Assembly (NCBI GenBank): GCA_052143315.1
Contig: JBKQTE010000011.1
Span: 1-46,318 of the forward strand
Direction of reading: 5' to 3'
Length of the DNA: 46,318 bases
Source: DASZIT01 sp052143315
GTDB taxonomy: Bacteria > Actinomycetota > Acidimicrobiia > Acidimicrobiales > RAAP-2
Part shown: piece after piece, positions 40,046 to 46,318 of the stretch
Position numbering within the stretch: position 1 is the stretch's first letter
Layout of the letters: the number at the start of each line of letters is the position of its first letter
The notes under the pieces: generated by a model
The model's database searches: none
What the model was told of the DNA's origin: nothing
The model's input: the letters and a program-made list of their open reading frames with translations, nothing else
Translations under genes and position numbers: made by a program

Positions 40046-40546
40046 GTGGCCGGTAAGGCAAAGACCTTGGTTCGGCTGGCAGGACTCCATGACGTCGAGG
40101 CAATCGGAAGGTTGCTCCACGACTTCAACCGCGAGTTCGGCGAACCAACGCCTTCTCCGGCTGCCTTGGCGGAACGTCTTCGACTGCTTCTCGACCACGG
40201 CGACACGGCGGCTCTCCTGGCCGGGGACGGCCCAGGCGGGCTTGCCGTCCTCCGGTTCCGGGCTGCCATTTGGACCACGGGCCTCGAGTGTTACCTGGCA
40301 GAGCTCTACGTCACTCCCAATCGGCGAAGGCAGGGACTGGGACGGGCGCTCATGGGCGAAGCCCTCAAGGAGGCCGGCGCCCGAGGCGCTGGCAGTTTGG
40401 ACATCGGTGTCGACGAGCCGGACATTGCTGCGCGCCGCCTCTACGAGAGCCTCGGCTTCACCAATCGGGCAGGAGGGGGGGGTCGGCCCGCTGATGTACG
40501 TCTACGAGCGCCAATTGTGAGATCGGCCTGGGCGACATTCCAGTGA
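40046..40546 (+). CDS. GNAT N-acetyltransferase with frameshift in the last residues
   Basis: A 166-residue reading with the acetyl-CoA-binding motif 'YLAELYVTPNRRRQGLGRALM' (in parts; the R/Q-x-x-G-x-G/A loop is 'RRRQGLG') and 'AARRLYESLGFTNR'. From there an eight-G tract (40475-40482) shifts the frame, and the annotated end becomes a non-family tail. Dropping one G gives the expected family ending, 'GPLMYVYERQL', with a stop at 40518-40520. The gene is therefore intact except for one extra G, from mutation, slippage or a sequencing error. The acceptor substrate is unknown. Start GTG 40046. It is convergent with the Nudix gene. Confidence 0.8.
   Translation: MAGKAKTLVRLAGLHDVEAIGRLLHDFNREFGEPTPSPAALAERLRLLLDHGDTAALLAGDGPGGLAVLRFRAAIWTTGLECYLAELYVTPNRRRQGLGRALMGEALKEAGARGAGSLDIGVDEPDIAARRLYESLGFTNRAGGGGRPADVRLRAPIVRSAWATFQ
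40475..40482. repeat. Eight-G homopolymer in the GNAT gene
   Basis: G8 run at the point where the family reading frame is lost; seven Gs would restore it. Confidence 0.85.
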
Positions 40547-40571
40547 GAGCACGGTTCGCCGTGGATCGGGG

Positions 40572-41078
40572 CTACGAGCGCACCAGCCCGTGCTCGAGGA
40601 GGAAGTCACGCTGCTCCCTGTGCATCTGATCCGGCAGAGCGGCGAACCACGATGGCTGGTCGGCCAAGGACGTGAGCTGGTCTTCTCCGACGTGGACCAC
40701 GAAGGCCAGCCCGACCGGGGAGTCCAGGCCGTTCAGGTAGTGGCTCGGGTACTCGATGTACCCCAGGAACGGACCCACCGAGACCTCGAGCCCGAGCTCG
40801 ACGCCGGCGACCCGCTCGACCGCGGCCACCAGCCGCTCACCGAATTGCACGGTGCCCCCGGGGATGTGCCAAAGGCCCGTACAGGGCCCGGTCGCGCGTT
40901 TGGTGAGCAGTACTCCACGCCGGGACTGCACGATCACCTCGACCGTCAGGCGGGGGACCCGGGAGTAGATGGCGTGGAACTCCTCCTCGGACAGGGGCGG
41001 CCCGCCTCCGGGCACCGCGCTGCGAAGCTCCCGGGCCGGAGCTCGGGGCTCGTCCGTGCCTGTTCGGGCGGGTTTCAT
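40572..41078 (-). CDS. Nudix hydrolase, GDP-mannose mannosyl hydrolase-like
   Basis: A 168-residue Nudix-fold protein ('LTVEVIVQSRRGVLLTKRATGPCTGLWHIPGG'). The Nudix box, normally GX5EX7REUXEEXGU, starts at G75 with E81 and R89 in place, but the next positions are V90 and V93 where glutamates are expected; only E94 remains ('ERVAGVELGL'). GDP-mannose mannosyl hydrolases (WcaH/GDPMH) have just this altered box ('ERLTMAELGL') and hydrolyse glycosidic rather than pyrophosphate bonds, so I favour that type over ordinary Nudix pyrophosphatases. It starts 10 bp after the CorA stop on the same strand, so the two are probably co-transcribed. Confidence 0.82.
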   Translation of the reverse strand: MKPARTGTDEPRAPARELRSAVPGGGPPLSEEEFHAIYSRVPRLTVEVIVQSRRGVLLTKRATGPCTGLWHIPGGTVQFGERLVAAVERVAGVELGLEVSVGPFLGYIEYPSHYLNGLDSPVGLAFVVHVGEDQLTSLADQPSWFAALPDQMHREQRDFLLEHGLVRS

Positions 41079-41088
41079 CTCTCTGAGT

Positions 41089-42156
41089 TCAGCTCCGCAG
41101 GCCGTCGATGCCGGCCCTGTTGGCCGAGGGGGCGGGAGCGGTGCGGGGCAGGCGAGCCGGGATGAGACGGACCCCTAGGCGGCGGATGAGGAAGCGCAGC
41201 AGCACCACGGTGAAGACGGCGAGCGCGCACGGGAGGACGACGGCCAGCATGGTGAAGGTCAGCGTTCCGTGGAGATGGGTGATGATCGAGAAGTTCATCC
41301 CGAAGTAACCGGTGATGAAGGTGAGCGGAAGGAATACCGCCGCCACGATCGTCAGCCAGTTGATCACCTCGCCCTGGCGTTCCGAGGTGGACGAGCTGAA
41401 GGCCTCCATGGCGTCTCGCGTCTCGTCGCGACAGCTGTTGGCGGCGTCGAACAGAGCCACCACGTGGCTCCGGTGGGCATCGAGATACTGCTGGGTGCCG
41501 ACCTGCATGGCCGGGAGCCGGTCGACACCGCCCAGGATGCTGACGAGGTCCCGCCGGTACGGTCCCAGCGCTCTGATGATGGGCGTGAGGACCTGGCGAA
41601 CTTCGAGAACCTGCTGGAGGTAGCCCGGCATGGGCGGACCGCCGATGACCGCAGTCTCGAGCTCGTCGAGCTGGGCGTCCAGTCGAGCGAGGACGGACTC
41701 GAAGGTGGTGGCCAGTGCATCGAGCACCATGAAGAGCACGAGCGGTCCGTCGTCCTGCTCGCTGTTCCGTAGCCGCTCGTAGCGGTGCCGGGCATCGGCC
41801 AGCCCCCGGCAAGGCTGGTCGTGGGCGGTCACCAGGAACGACTTGGTGAAGACGGCGCGAACCTGTGTCAGATGACTTTCGTCGCGCACCCCGTAGGCGG
41901 CCCAGCGGACCCCGTCGTGGGTCTCCGTGAAGCTCGACCGTTGATCGCGGTCCACCAGATGCTGGACGCCATCGGCGTTCAGCCCGAGCGCCGTGGAGAA
42001 CTCGACCATCTGCTCGGGGGGAACACCGGAGAGGTCGAGCCAGAAGAACGAGCCGGCTTCTCGAAGCCGAGCCACGTAGTCGGCGCCGATGTCCGAGTCC
42101 ACGCCGGCTGCTTCGACGAGCTGGGCCCGTCCGGCCTGCGGGACGGGGGTGGTCAT
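41089..42156 (-). CDS. CorA-family magnesium/divalent-cation channel
   Basis: 355 residues from ATG 42156. A large cytoplasmic funnel domain ('FFWLDLSGVPPEQMVEF' to long helices around 170-260) leads to two C-terminal transmembrane helices. The invariant pore motif Y-F-G286-M-N288 follows the first ('WLTIVAAVFLPLTFITGYFGMNF' in parts). The family makes pentameric Mg2+ channels, though some members move Zn2+ or Co2+. The basic C-terminal tail is slightly extended ('IPARLPRTAPAPSANRAG'). The frame is open for another 98 codons upstream, but that part is Arg/Pro-rich noise. It leads a short operon with the Nudix gene. Confidence 0.9.
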   Translation of the reverse strand: MTTPVPQAGRAQLVEAAGVDSDIGADYVARLREAGSFFWLDLSGVPPEQMVEFSTALGLNADGVQHLVDRDQRSSFTETHDGVRWAAYGVRDESHLTQVRAVFTKSFLVTAHDQPCRGLADARHRYERLRNSEQDDGPLVLFMVLDALATTFESVLARLDAQLDELETAVIGGPPMPGYLQQVLEVRQVLTPIIRALGPYRRDLVSILGGVDRLPAMQVGTQQYLDAHRSHVVALFDAANSCRDETRDAMEAFSSSTSERQGEVINWLTIVAAVFLPLTFITGYFGMNFSIITHLHGTLTFTMLAVVLPCALAVFTVVLLRFLIRRLGVRLIPARLPRTAPAPSANRAGIDGLRS

Positions 42157-42661
42157 CGTTGGACCCGTGGTGGCACGGCCGGCACTCTCATCGGCCCTGT
42201 TCAAGGGTGGTGCACCCGGACACCTGGCAGGACCCGGTGGCCTCCCCGGCTGTCTGGAGCGTCGAATCGAACCGGACCGGACCGGACCGGTGGATCTGTC
42301 GGAGGCACGCCGGCAGCGCCCGGGCCACCCTGCGATACCGCCGGGGCCAATCGACTGCATCCATCGGGACCTCCTCCGTACCCACTCTGAGGACCGCACA
42401 TCGTGCCGCCTTCGCCCGTTCTGCGGGCACTCCACCATCGAGCCAAGCACGGCGGGCTCCCGGCCAGTAGGGACGAAGGTCCCTTTCGCGGACCGTGACC
42501 GCAGGGCGCCGCCGGCCGGGGAGATGATCTCCGTCAGACGTCGAGCCGCGACGCCCGCCGTCGGGACTTGGGCCGTTCGGCCCTATGGGTGGTGTCGAAT
42601 CCGCCGTAGCGTCTACCTGTGGAGTGGGTGCCGACACCACGGTGGAGGGAGGGCGAATGCG
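42157..42661. other. Divergent intergenic region (505 bp) with ACCGG micro-repeat
   Basis: It lies between corA (leftward) and a small unknown gene (rightward). A short tandem tract of four ACCGG units occupies 42271-42290. GGAGGGAGGG before 42662 is the ribosome-binding site of the next gene. Frames across the region are Arg/Gly/Pro-rich and not convincing. I see no riboswitch of the magnesium (M-box) type and no clear promoter. Confidence 0.45.
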
Positions 42662-42979
42662 ATGATCAGTGTGCCCCAGGATGCCATCACGATTGTTGAC
42701 AGGACCGCCGTCAAGGAGGTTGGCGACAGGATCGAGGTCGAGTGGGAGCTGAGCGCCAAGCCACAGCCCGAGTGGGCGGAGATCTTTCAGATGGCAGCCC
42801 CGTCGGACCGCGTAGGTCCGGTTGATTGGGTGATGGGTGGCGGCCCCGATGTGATCGACCGTGTCGTCCGGTGGTTCGTCCCCGCCTCGGAGATCGACAA
42901 CGCCGACACCGAGGTCCGTTACCGCCTGTCGGTGGCCAACCAGAGGTACGGGACGCCGCCCTCGCCTCCGGACGTCTAG
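42662..42979 (+). CDS. Small protein of unknown function
   Basis: A 105-residue acidic protein starting 'MISVPQDAITIVDRTAVKEVGDRIEVEWEL', with a GGAGGGAGG ribosome-binding site. It contains an alternating strand pattern ('IEVEWELSAKP', 'TEVRYRLSVANQRYG') and several Trp residues, suggesting a compact alpha/beta or beta protein without signal peptide or membrane segment. No family is recognised. It stands alone between corA and the alpha/beta hydrolase gene and is convergent with the latter. Codon usage and the ribosome-binding site support a real gene. The open frame upstream to 42089 runs antisense to the corA start and is not used. Confidence 0.65.
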   Translation: MISVPQDAITIVDRTAVKEVGDRIEVEWELSAKPQPEWAEIFQMAAPSDRVGPVDWVMGGGPDVIDRVVRWFVPASEIDNADTEVRYRLSVANQRYGTPPSPPDV

Positions 42980-43065
42980 TCCGCCCGTGCACTGGCAGGT
43001 GCCACCCTGCTGTGATCGGGGAAGAATCCCCGATCCCTACCCGGACGGCACCCCGTCGCCGACCG

Positions 43066-44703
43066 TCACGGGATCGAGGACGCCTGCGCGTTGGCGATGG
43101 CCGCGGCGCCGTCTGCCGGGGTCAGGAAGCCGGCCGCCTCCTCGGCGTTCACCGCCGCCGTGTACTTCGCCACGTATGAGGCGTGCGTGGGGTAGAGCGA
43201 GGTGAGCGTGGCGCTGCTCAGATCGTTGAAGTACCCGGACAGCAGGCAGAGGCCCTCGTCGCGTCCAGCGGTGTTGGCGAGGCTGCCGGTGCCGGTGGTC
43301 AACAAGGTGATGGCCGCTTCAACCTGGTTCAGCAGCGACAAGAGGGTGACGGTGCTCAGATCGATGTTGGCCAGGTTGATGGGCGAGTACGACTCGGCCG
43401 GTACCTGGGCTTCTGGCAGTTGGATCCCGCCCCCGGCGATGCCGTAGGAGTTGGTGTTCACCAGGTTGAGGAGGCCGAAGACCAGCGGCGTGGTGGAGAT
43501 CGGCGGGGAGTGGGGCGGCTGCACGCCGGCGGTGATCCAAGTCTGAAGGGCGGCTATGGCGGCATCCTCGACTTCGAAGAGCGGCATGTTGTCGGCTTGA
43601 TTGACGTTGGTGAGGCCGACCGCCGGCGTGCCGGCCAGGCAGTCCGGGATCGGTTCGGTCGGCATCTCGGTGAACTCGGTCTCGAGTTCGTACGCCGCCT
43701 CGTGTTCGTCGATATGCGAGGCACCGGCGAGCTCCCACGTGCGCAGGTCGTTGTTGTCCGGCTGCCGGGCGGCGCCGTCATCGAGCTCCTCGACGTCGCC
43801 CTGGGTATTGAGCTGGATGAACGGTGCGGTGTTGTCGGTGCGAATGAGCGCCGGGAAGGGCAGTGGCATCAGCAGCCCGTTGCCGAGCGGCGCGGCGGCG
43901 GCCGCCCGACCGACCGCCAGGAAGCCGTTGAAGGCGTGGCTGACCGGCTGGATGGCGTTCACGTAGGTGTCGATACGGAAGGCCGACTGCGAGTCACCCG
44001 TACCGATCAGGTTCTTCGGGGTGAGCCCGCCGAGCAGCGTGGCGCTGTCGGCCTTCACGGCCTCGGCGGCCTGCGAGAAGATGTCGTAGGACTGGCTGTC
44101 GCTGCTGTCCCCGAGCGATCCGTAGCGTGCGGCATCCCACGCCTTGAGGTCGGCCATCCCCGCCGACTGCGCGGTGACGCCCACGTACGCATAGCCGTTG
44201 TCGAGGAGCTGGTTGTAGAGCTCTGCCCACACCGGGTCCTCGTCACTGCCGGTGGTGTCGTTCAGCCACTCGAACACGACGGTCCCGTTGAACTTCGCCG
44301 GGTTGGTCGGATAGCGCACCAGGAGCCGTGTGGTGTACGGCACGTTGCTCTGCGCCACCGACACACCCCAGTCGCCGTTCGGCAACCAGAGGCCGCTCGG
44401 CTGGTACTCGTTGGTGACGCCGGACATGGTGAACTCATGCTCCACGTAGCCCAGCGCGCTCAGGTTGATCGCCGGTGCCCCGGGCAGCAGCGCCGTCGAC
44501 GGGACGGTGTCGAAGGGGTAGCCGTGGGTGCCGGTCCCGGCAGGGATCTCCGAGATGGTCGGCAGGCTCGACGTGGACGCCGCCGACGCCGACGCTTGGG
44601 GCAGGGGTGCCGCCCCGCTGGGTGCCCACCACAGCAACGTTGCGACCATGGCGCCGCTAAGCGTCAGGGCGAAGATCGTGGTGAGGCTGGAGCGGCGCTT
44701 CAT
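43066..44703 (-). CDS. Exported alpha/beta hydrolase-domain protein (ABhydrolase_10 type)
   Basis: 545 residues from ATG 44703, with GGGAG upstream. An N-terminal signal peptide ('RRSSLTTIFALTLSGAMVATLLWW') is followed by an Ala/Ser-rich linker. The main domain has 'GYVEHEFTMSGVTNEYQPSG', 'FNGTVVFEWLNDTTGSDEDPVWAEL' (in parts), 'YAYVGVTAQSAG' and the nucleophile motif G-D-S238-Q-S-A. A later 'ELAGASHIDEHE' supplies a histidine. This matches a family of secreted hydrolases with a GxSQSA elbow whose substrates are mostly unknown esters. The C-terminal part (about 430-545) is helical. It diverges from a TetR gene 488 bp away that may control it. Confidence 0.8.
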   Translation of the reverse strand: MKRRSSLTTIFALTLSGAMVATLLWWAPSGAAPLPQASASAASTSSLPTISEIPAGTGTHGYPFDTVPSTALLPGAPAINLSALGYVEHEFTMSGVTNEYQPSGLWLPNGDWGVSVAQSNVPYTTRLLVRYPTNPAKFNGTVVFEWLNDTTGSDEDPVWAELYNQLLDNGYAYVGVTAQSAGMADLKAWDAARYGSLGDSSDSQSYDIFSQAAEAVKADSATLLGGLTPKNLIGTGDSQSAFRIDTYVNAIQPVSHAFNGFLAVGRAAAAAPLGNGLLMPLPFPALIRTDNTAPFIQLNTQGDVEELDDGAARQPDNNDLRTWELAGASHIDEHEAAYELETEFTEMPTEPIPDCLAGTPAVGLTNVNQADNMPLFEVEDAAIAALQTWITAGVQPPHSPPISTTPLVFGLLNLVNTNSYGIAGGGIQLPEAQVPAESYSPINLANIDLSTVTLLSLLNQVEAAITLLTTGTGSLANTAGRDEGLCLLSGYFNDLSSATLTSLYPTHASYVAKYTAAVNAEEAAGFLTPADGAAAIANAQASSIP

Positions 44704-45191
44704 GTTCACTCCCGGGACGAGAAGTGAGAGGGATGAGGAACCGCCGAGCACGCCCGTCGCCGACGTCTGTCGGAATCAGATGCACGCACTGCCCGGCTGG
44801 ACCTGCACTGGCGCCCGGCCGCCGGCCGGGGGACACCGACGTGTGAGCAGTACGACCACCGCGTGCGAGATCCGGCTGCCGATGGCGTCGTGGGACGGCC
44901 TGGTGCCCGACACTCCTCGAACTCGCGTCCCCCCTGAGTCGCCATCGCCAACCCCTCGCTGTCGCCGAGCGACGTAGGGCCGCTCACCCTCCTGCAGCGT
45001 CGTATCCGACACGAGGTCGCCCATCCCGTCCCGGCCAGAGAGGCCCTGGCCGCCAACGACGAGGGCGCCCGAGAACGAACCCGTGACACCGACTGACCGA
45101 CTTCTGGTCGAAACTGTAACACCGTCGTACCTCTTTGGATAGCCCCTCGCCGTCCCCCGGTCTCCGGGCCGTTCATGCGAAACTATCGTCG
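44704..45191. other. Divergent intergenic region (488 bp) with direct repeat CGAAACTRT
   Basis: It lies between the exported hydrolase (leftward) and a TetR gene (rightward). The motif CGAAACTGT (45109-45117) recurs as CGAAACTAT (45178-45186), 69 bp apart, both in locally AT-richer sequence near the regulator start; they could be operators or parts of promoters. No further gene is convincing; short frames lack ribosome-binding sites. I find no terminator or RNA gene. Confidence 0.35.
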
Positions 45192-45869
45192 GTGGATCCT
45201 GCCCCCGGCACGCCCCGTCTCTATCGGGGCATGCCCGCGTCCGAACGCCGCGCCCTCCGGCGCCAGCGCTTCCTCGATGCGGGGCTCGAGCTGTTCGGCA
45301 CCCTCGGCTACGCAGGCACCTCGATCCGAGCGGTCAGCATCGAGGCGTCGCTGAACCCTCGCTACTTCTACGAGTCGTTCACCAGCCGAGAGGACCTGCT
45401 GTACCACGTGTACCTGCAGATCGTCACGGAGATCGGTACCCGGGCGGGGGAAGCCGTAGCCGCCGCCGACACCATCGAGGGCAAGGCCCGTGCGGGCCTT
45501 CGAGCCGGATGGGTCCTCCTCACCGACGATCGGCGCAAGGCACGAGTGGTGGCGTTGGAGGTCGTCGGCGTCAGCGACCGCTTGGAGACGCTGCGCCGCC
45601 AGGTGAGGCATGCGCTGGCGGACCTGACGGTGAACCAGGGGCTGTCGCTGGCCGCCGACGACGTCGAACTTCGCCTTGACCCGGTGCTCACCGCCCGCTC
45701 GCTGATGGGCGGCGTCGTCGAAGTGTTGGGCGACTGGATCAACGGGGACGTGGATACCTCGGCGGATGAGATGGTCGAGCACTTCACGCGCCTGTTCACC
45801 GCGGCGGCCTATGCCGCGGTGGCGGACCCTGCTGACACCCGGGTCCCGGACGGCCCCCACCCGGGCTGA
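45192..45869 (+). CDS. TetR-family transcriptional regulator
   Basis: 225 residues if it starts at GTG 45192, which preserves the 'RLYRGMPASERRALRRQRFLDAGLELFG' (in parts) N-terminus common in this actinobacterial TetR group. TTG 45135 and ATG 45231 are alternatives, and none has a clear ribosome-binding site. The helix-turn-helix spans about 20-70 ('TSIRAVSIEASLNPRYFYESF'), and the rest is a helical ligand domain. It is divergent from the exported alpha/beta hydrolase and may repress it. The effector is unknown. Confidence 0.82.
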   Translation: MDPAPGTPRLYRGMPASERRALRRQRFLDAGLELFGTLGYAGTSIRAVSIEASLNPRYFYESFTSREDLLYHVYLQIVTEIGTRAGEAVAAADTIEGKARAGLRAGWVLLTDDRRKARVVALEVVGVSDRLETLRRQVRHALADLTVNQGLSLAADDVELRLDPVLTARSLMGGVVEVLGDWINGDVDTSADEMVEHFTRLFTAAAYAAVADPADTRVPDGPHPG

Positions 45870-45981
45870 GCCGGCCGCCCAGGGCCCGTCGCCCCGAACG
45901 GCGAATCGGAAGCCCGGCCCCGAGCGCAGGTGGCGGGACCCGCGCTCAGGGGCCGGACAGGTCCACGGTAACGGTTTCGTC

Positions 45982-46008
45982 GACCGGATCGACCGGATCG
46001 ACCGGGTC
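45982..46008. repeat. Three tandem copies of a 9-bp unit
   Basis: GACCGGATC, GACCGGATC and GACCGGGTC follow without gaps. On the minus strand they read as Pro-Val-Asp repeats in a possible 30-codon frame (46038-45946, ATG start, TGA stop). That frame may be a short peptide or the detached tail of the repeat protein ending at 46094. Confidence 0.6.
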
Positions 46009-46093
46009 GGGCTGAGAGCCGGCGGTGAGATGCTCCATCGGCCGGCCGGTACCACGACGTCGCCGGCGTGTCGAGCAGGTCCGACGTCCGAGC

Positions 46094-46318
46094 TCAGGAC
46101 ATGCCGACCATGGGGGCGACCAGGTGGGTGCCGCCCATCGAGCCGTAGAACCCGGCGTTGCCGAAGGCGAAGAGCCCGCCGTCGGCGGCCACCTCCCAGT
46201 AGCCGCCTCCGGTGCCGGTGGGGGCCATGCCCACCATGGGGGCGACCAGGTGGGTGCCGCCCATCGACCCGTAGAACCCGGCGTTGCCGAAGGCGAACAG
46301 TCCGCCGTCGGCGGCCAC
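46094..46318 (-). CDS. Exported repeat protein, C-terminal part (5' end outside window)
   Basis: The frame is open to the right edge and ends with TGA at 46094-46096. The visible 74 residues comprise nearly two copies of a 42-residue repeat ('AADGGLFAFGNAGFYGSMGG' then 'THLVAPMVGM' and 'GYWEVAADGG'); the two DNA copies are offset by 126 bp (starts 46101 and 46227) and almost identical. Such Gly-rich 'FAFGDA.FYGS' repeats occur in long arrays in secreted proteins of Acidimicrobiia and related actinobacteria and may form a beta-propeller-like fold. Function is unknown. The chain ends 'PMVGMS' directly after a repeat. Confidence 0.8.
   Translation of the reverse strand: MAADGGLFAFGNAGFYGSMGGTHLVAPMVGMAPTGTGGGYWEVAADGGLFAFGNAGFYGSMGGTHLVAPMVGMS

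Noticed and set aside
42271..42290. ACCGG tandem tract as an origin or regulatory iteron
   Set aside because: Only four 5-bp units, GC-rich, with no AT-rich unwinding region or replication gene nearby; treated as a simple repeat.

Overview
The window looks like a chromosomal segment of a high-GC actinobacterium. I favour class Acidimicrobiia: C+G is strongly biased throughout, many starts are GTG or TTG with 4-nt gene overlaps, the right edge carries the glycine/alanine-rich 'AADGGLFAFGNAGFYGS' repeats common in exported proteins of that class, and CoA-thioester, P450 and regulator genes are abundant. The assignment is inference; no rRNA or marker gene is present.

Layout. (1) 1-5158: the 3' end of a giant exported DUF11-type repeat protein, a potassium channel and a small membrane protein. 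(2) 5364-6757: an ECF42-type sigma factor with its YCII/DGPF partner and a candidate autoregulated promoter. (3) 6890-23080: the most interesting block. All structural genes read leftward and a TetR-type repressor diverges from them. Head to tail they are two DUF1989 proteins (carboxyguanidine deiminase CgdA/CgdB-like), a urea/guanidine carboxylase, allophanate hydrolase, an uncharacterised beta-rich protein, a Rieske oxygenase, a family 5 solute-binding protein, a fused Dpp/Opp-type double ATPase, two permeases and a metallo-beta-lactamase-fold hydrolase. Three gene groups are each preceded by a related TATCGA-containing site, and most junctions overlap by 4 nt. This reads as one regulon: import a guanidine-containing compound, open or oxidise it to release guanidine, then convert guanidine through carboxyguanidine and allophanate to ammonia and CO2. 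The deiminase-carboxylase-allophanate hydrolase part follows known biochemistry; the Rieske, lipocalin-like and lactonase-like additions are the possibly undescribed part. (4) 23119-28270: a class III adenylate cyclase and a CHASE-GGDEF-EAL protein, separated by a recent 1447-bp IS4-type insertion with an intact 10-bp target duplication and a frameshifted transposase. (5) 28299-37698: a lipid or sterol-like CoA catabolic cluster (SDR, KAS III-like enzyme, ferredoxin, P450, acyl-CoA synthetase, tandem-TetR regulator, SCP2-type thiolase, acyl-CoA dehydrogenase). (6) 37739-45869: assorted genes (YceI-like protein, membrane protein, GNAT with a late frameshift, GDP-mannose-hydrolase-like Nudix, CorA, small unknown protein, exported alpha/beta hydrolase, TetR). 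(7) 46094-46318: the C-terminus of an exported repeat protein running off the right edge.

All coordinates and motifs were read by eye. Starts were chosen by ribosome-binding sites, overlap with the upstream stop and family N-termini, and differ in several places from the longest open frame. No tRNA, rRNA, CRISPR array or convincing riboswitch was seen.
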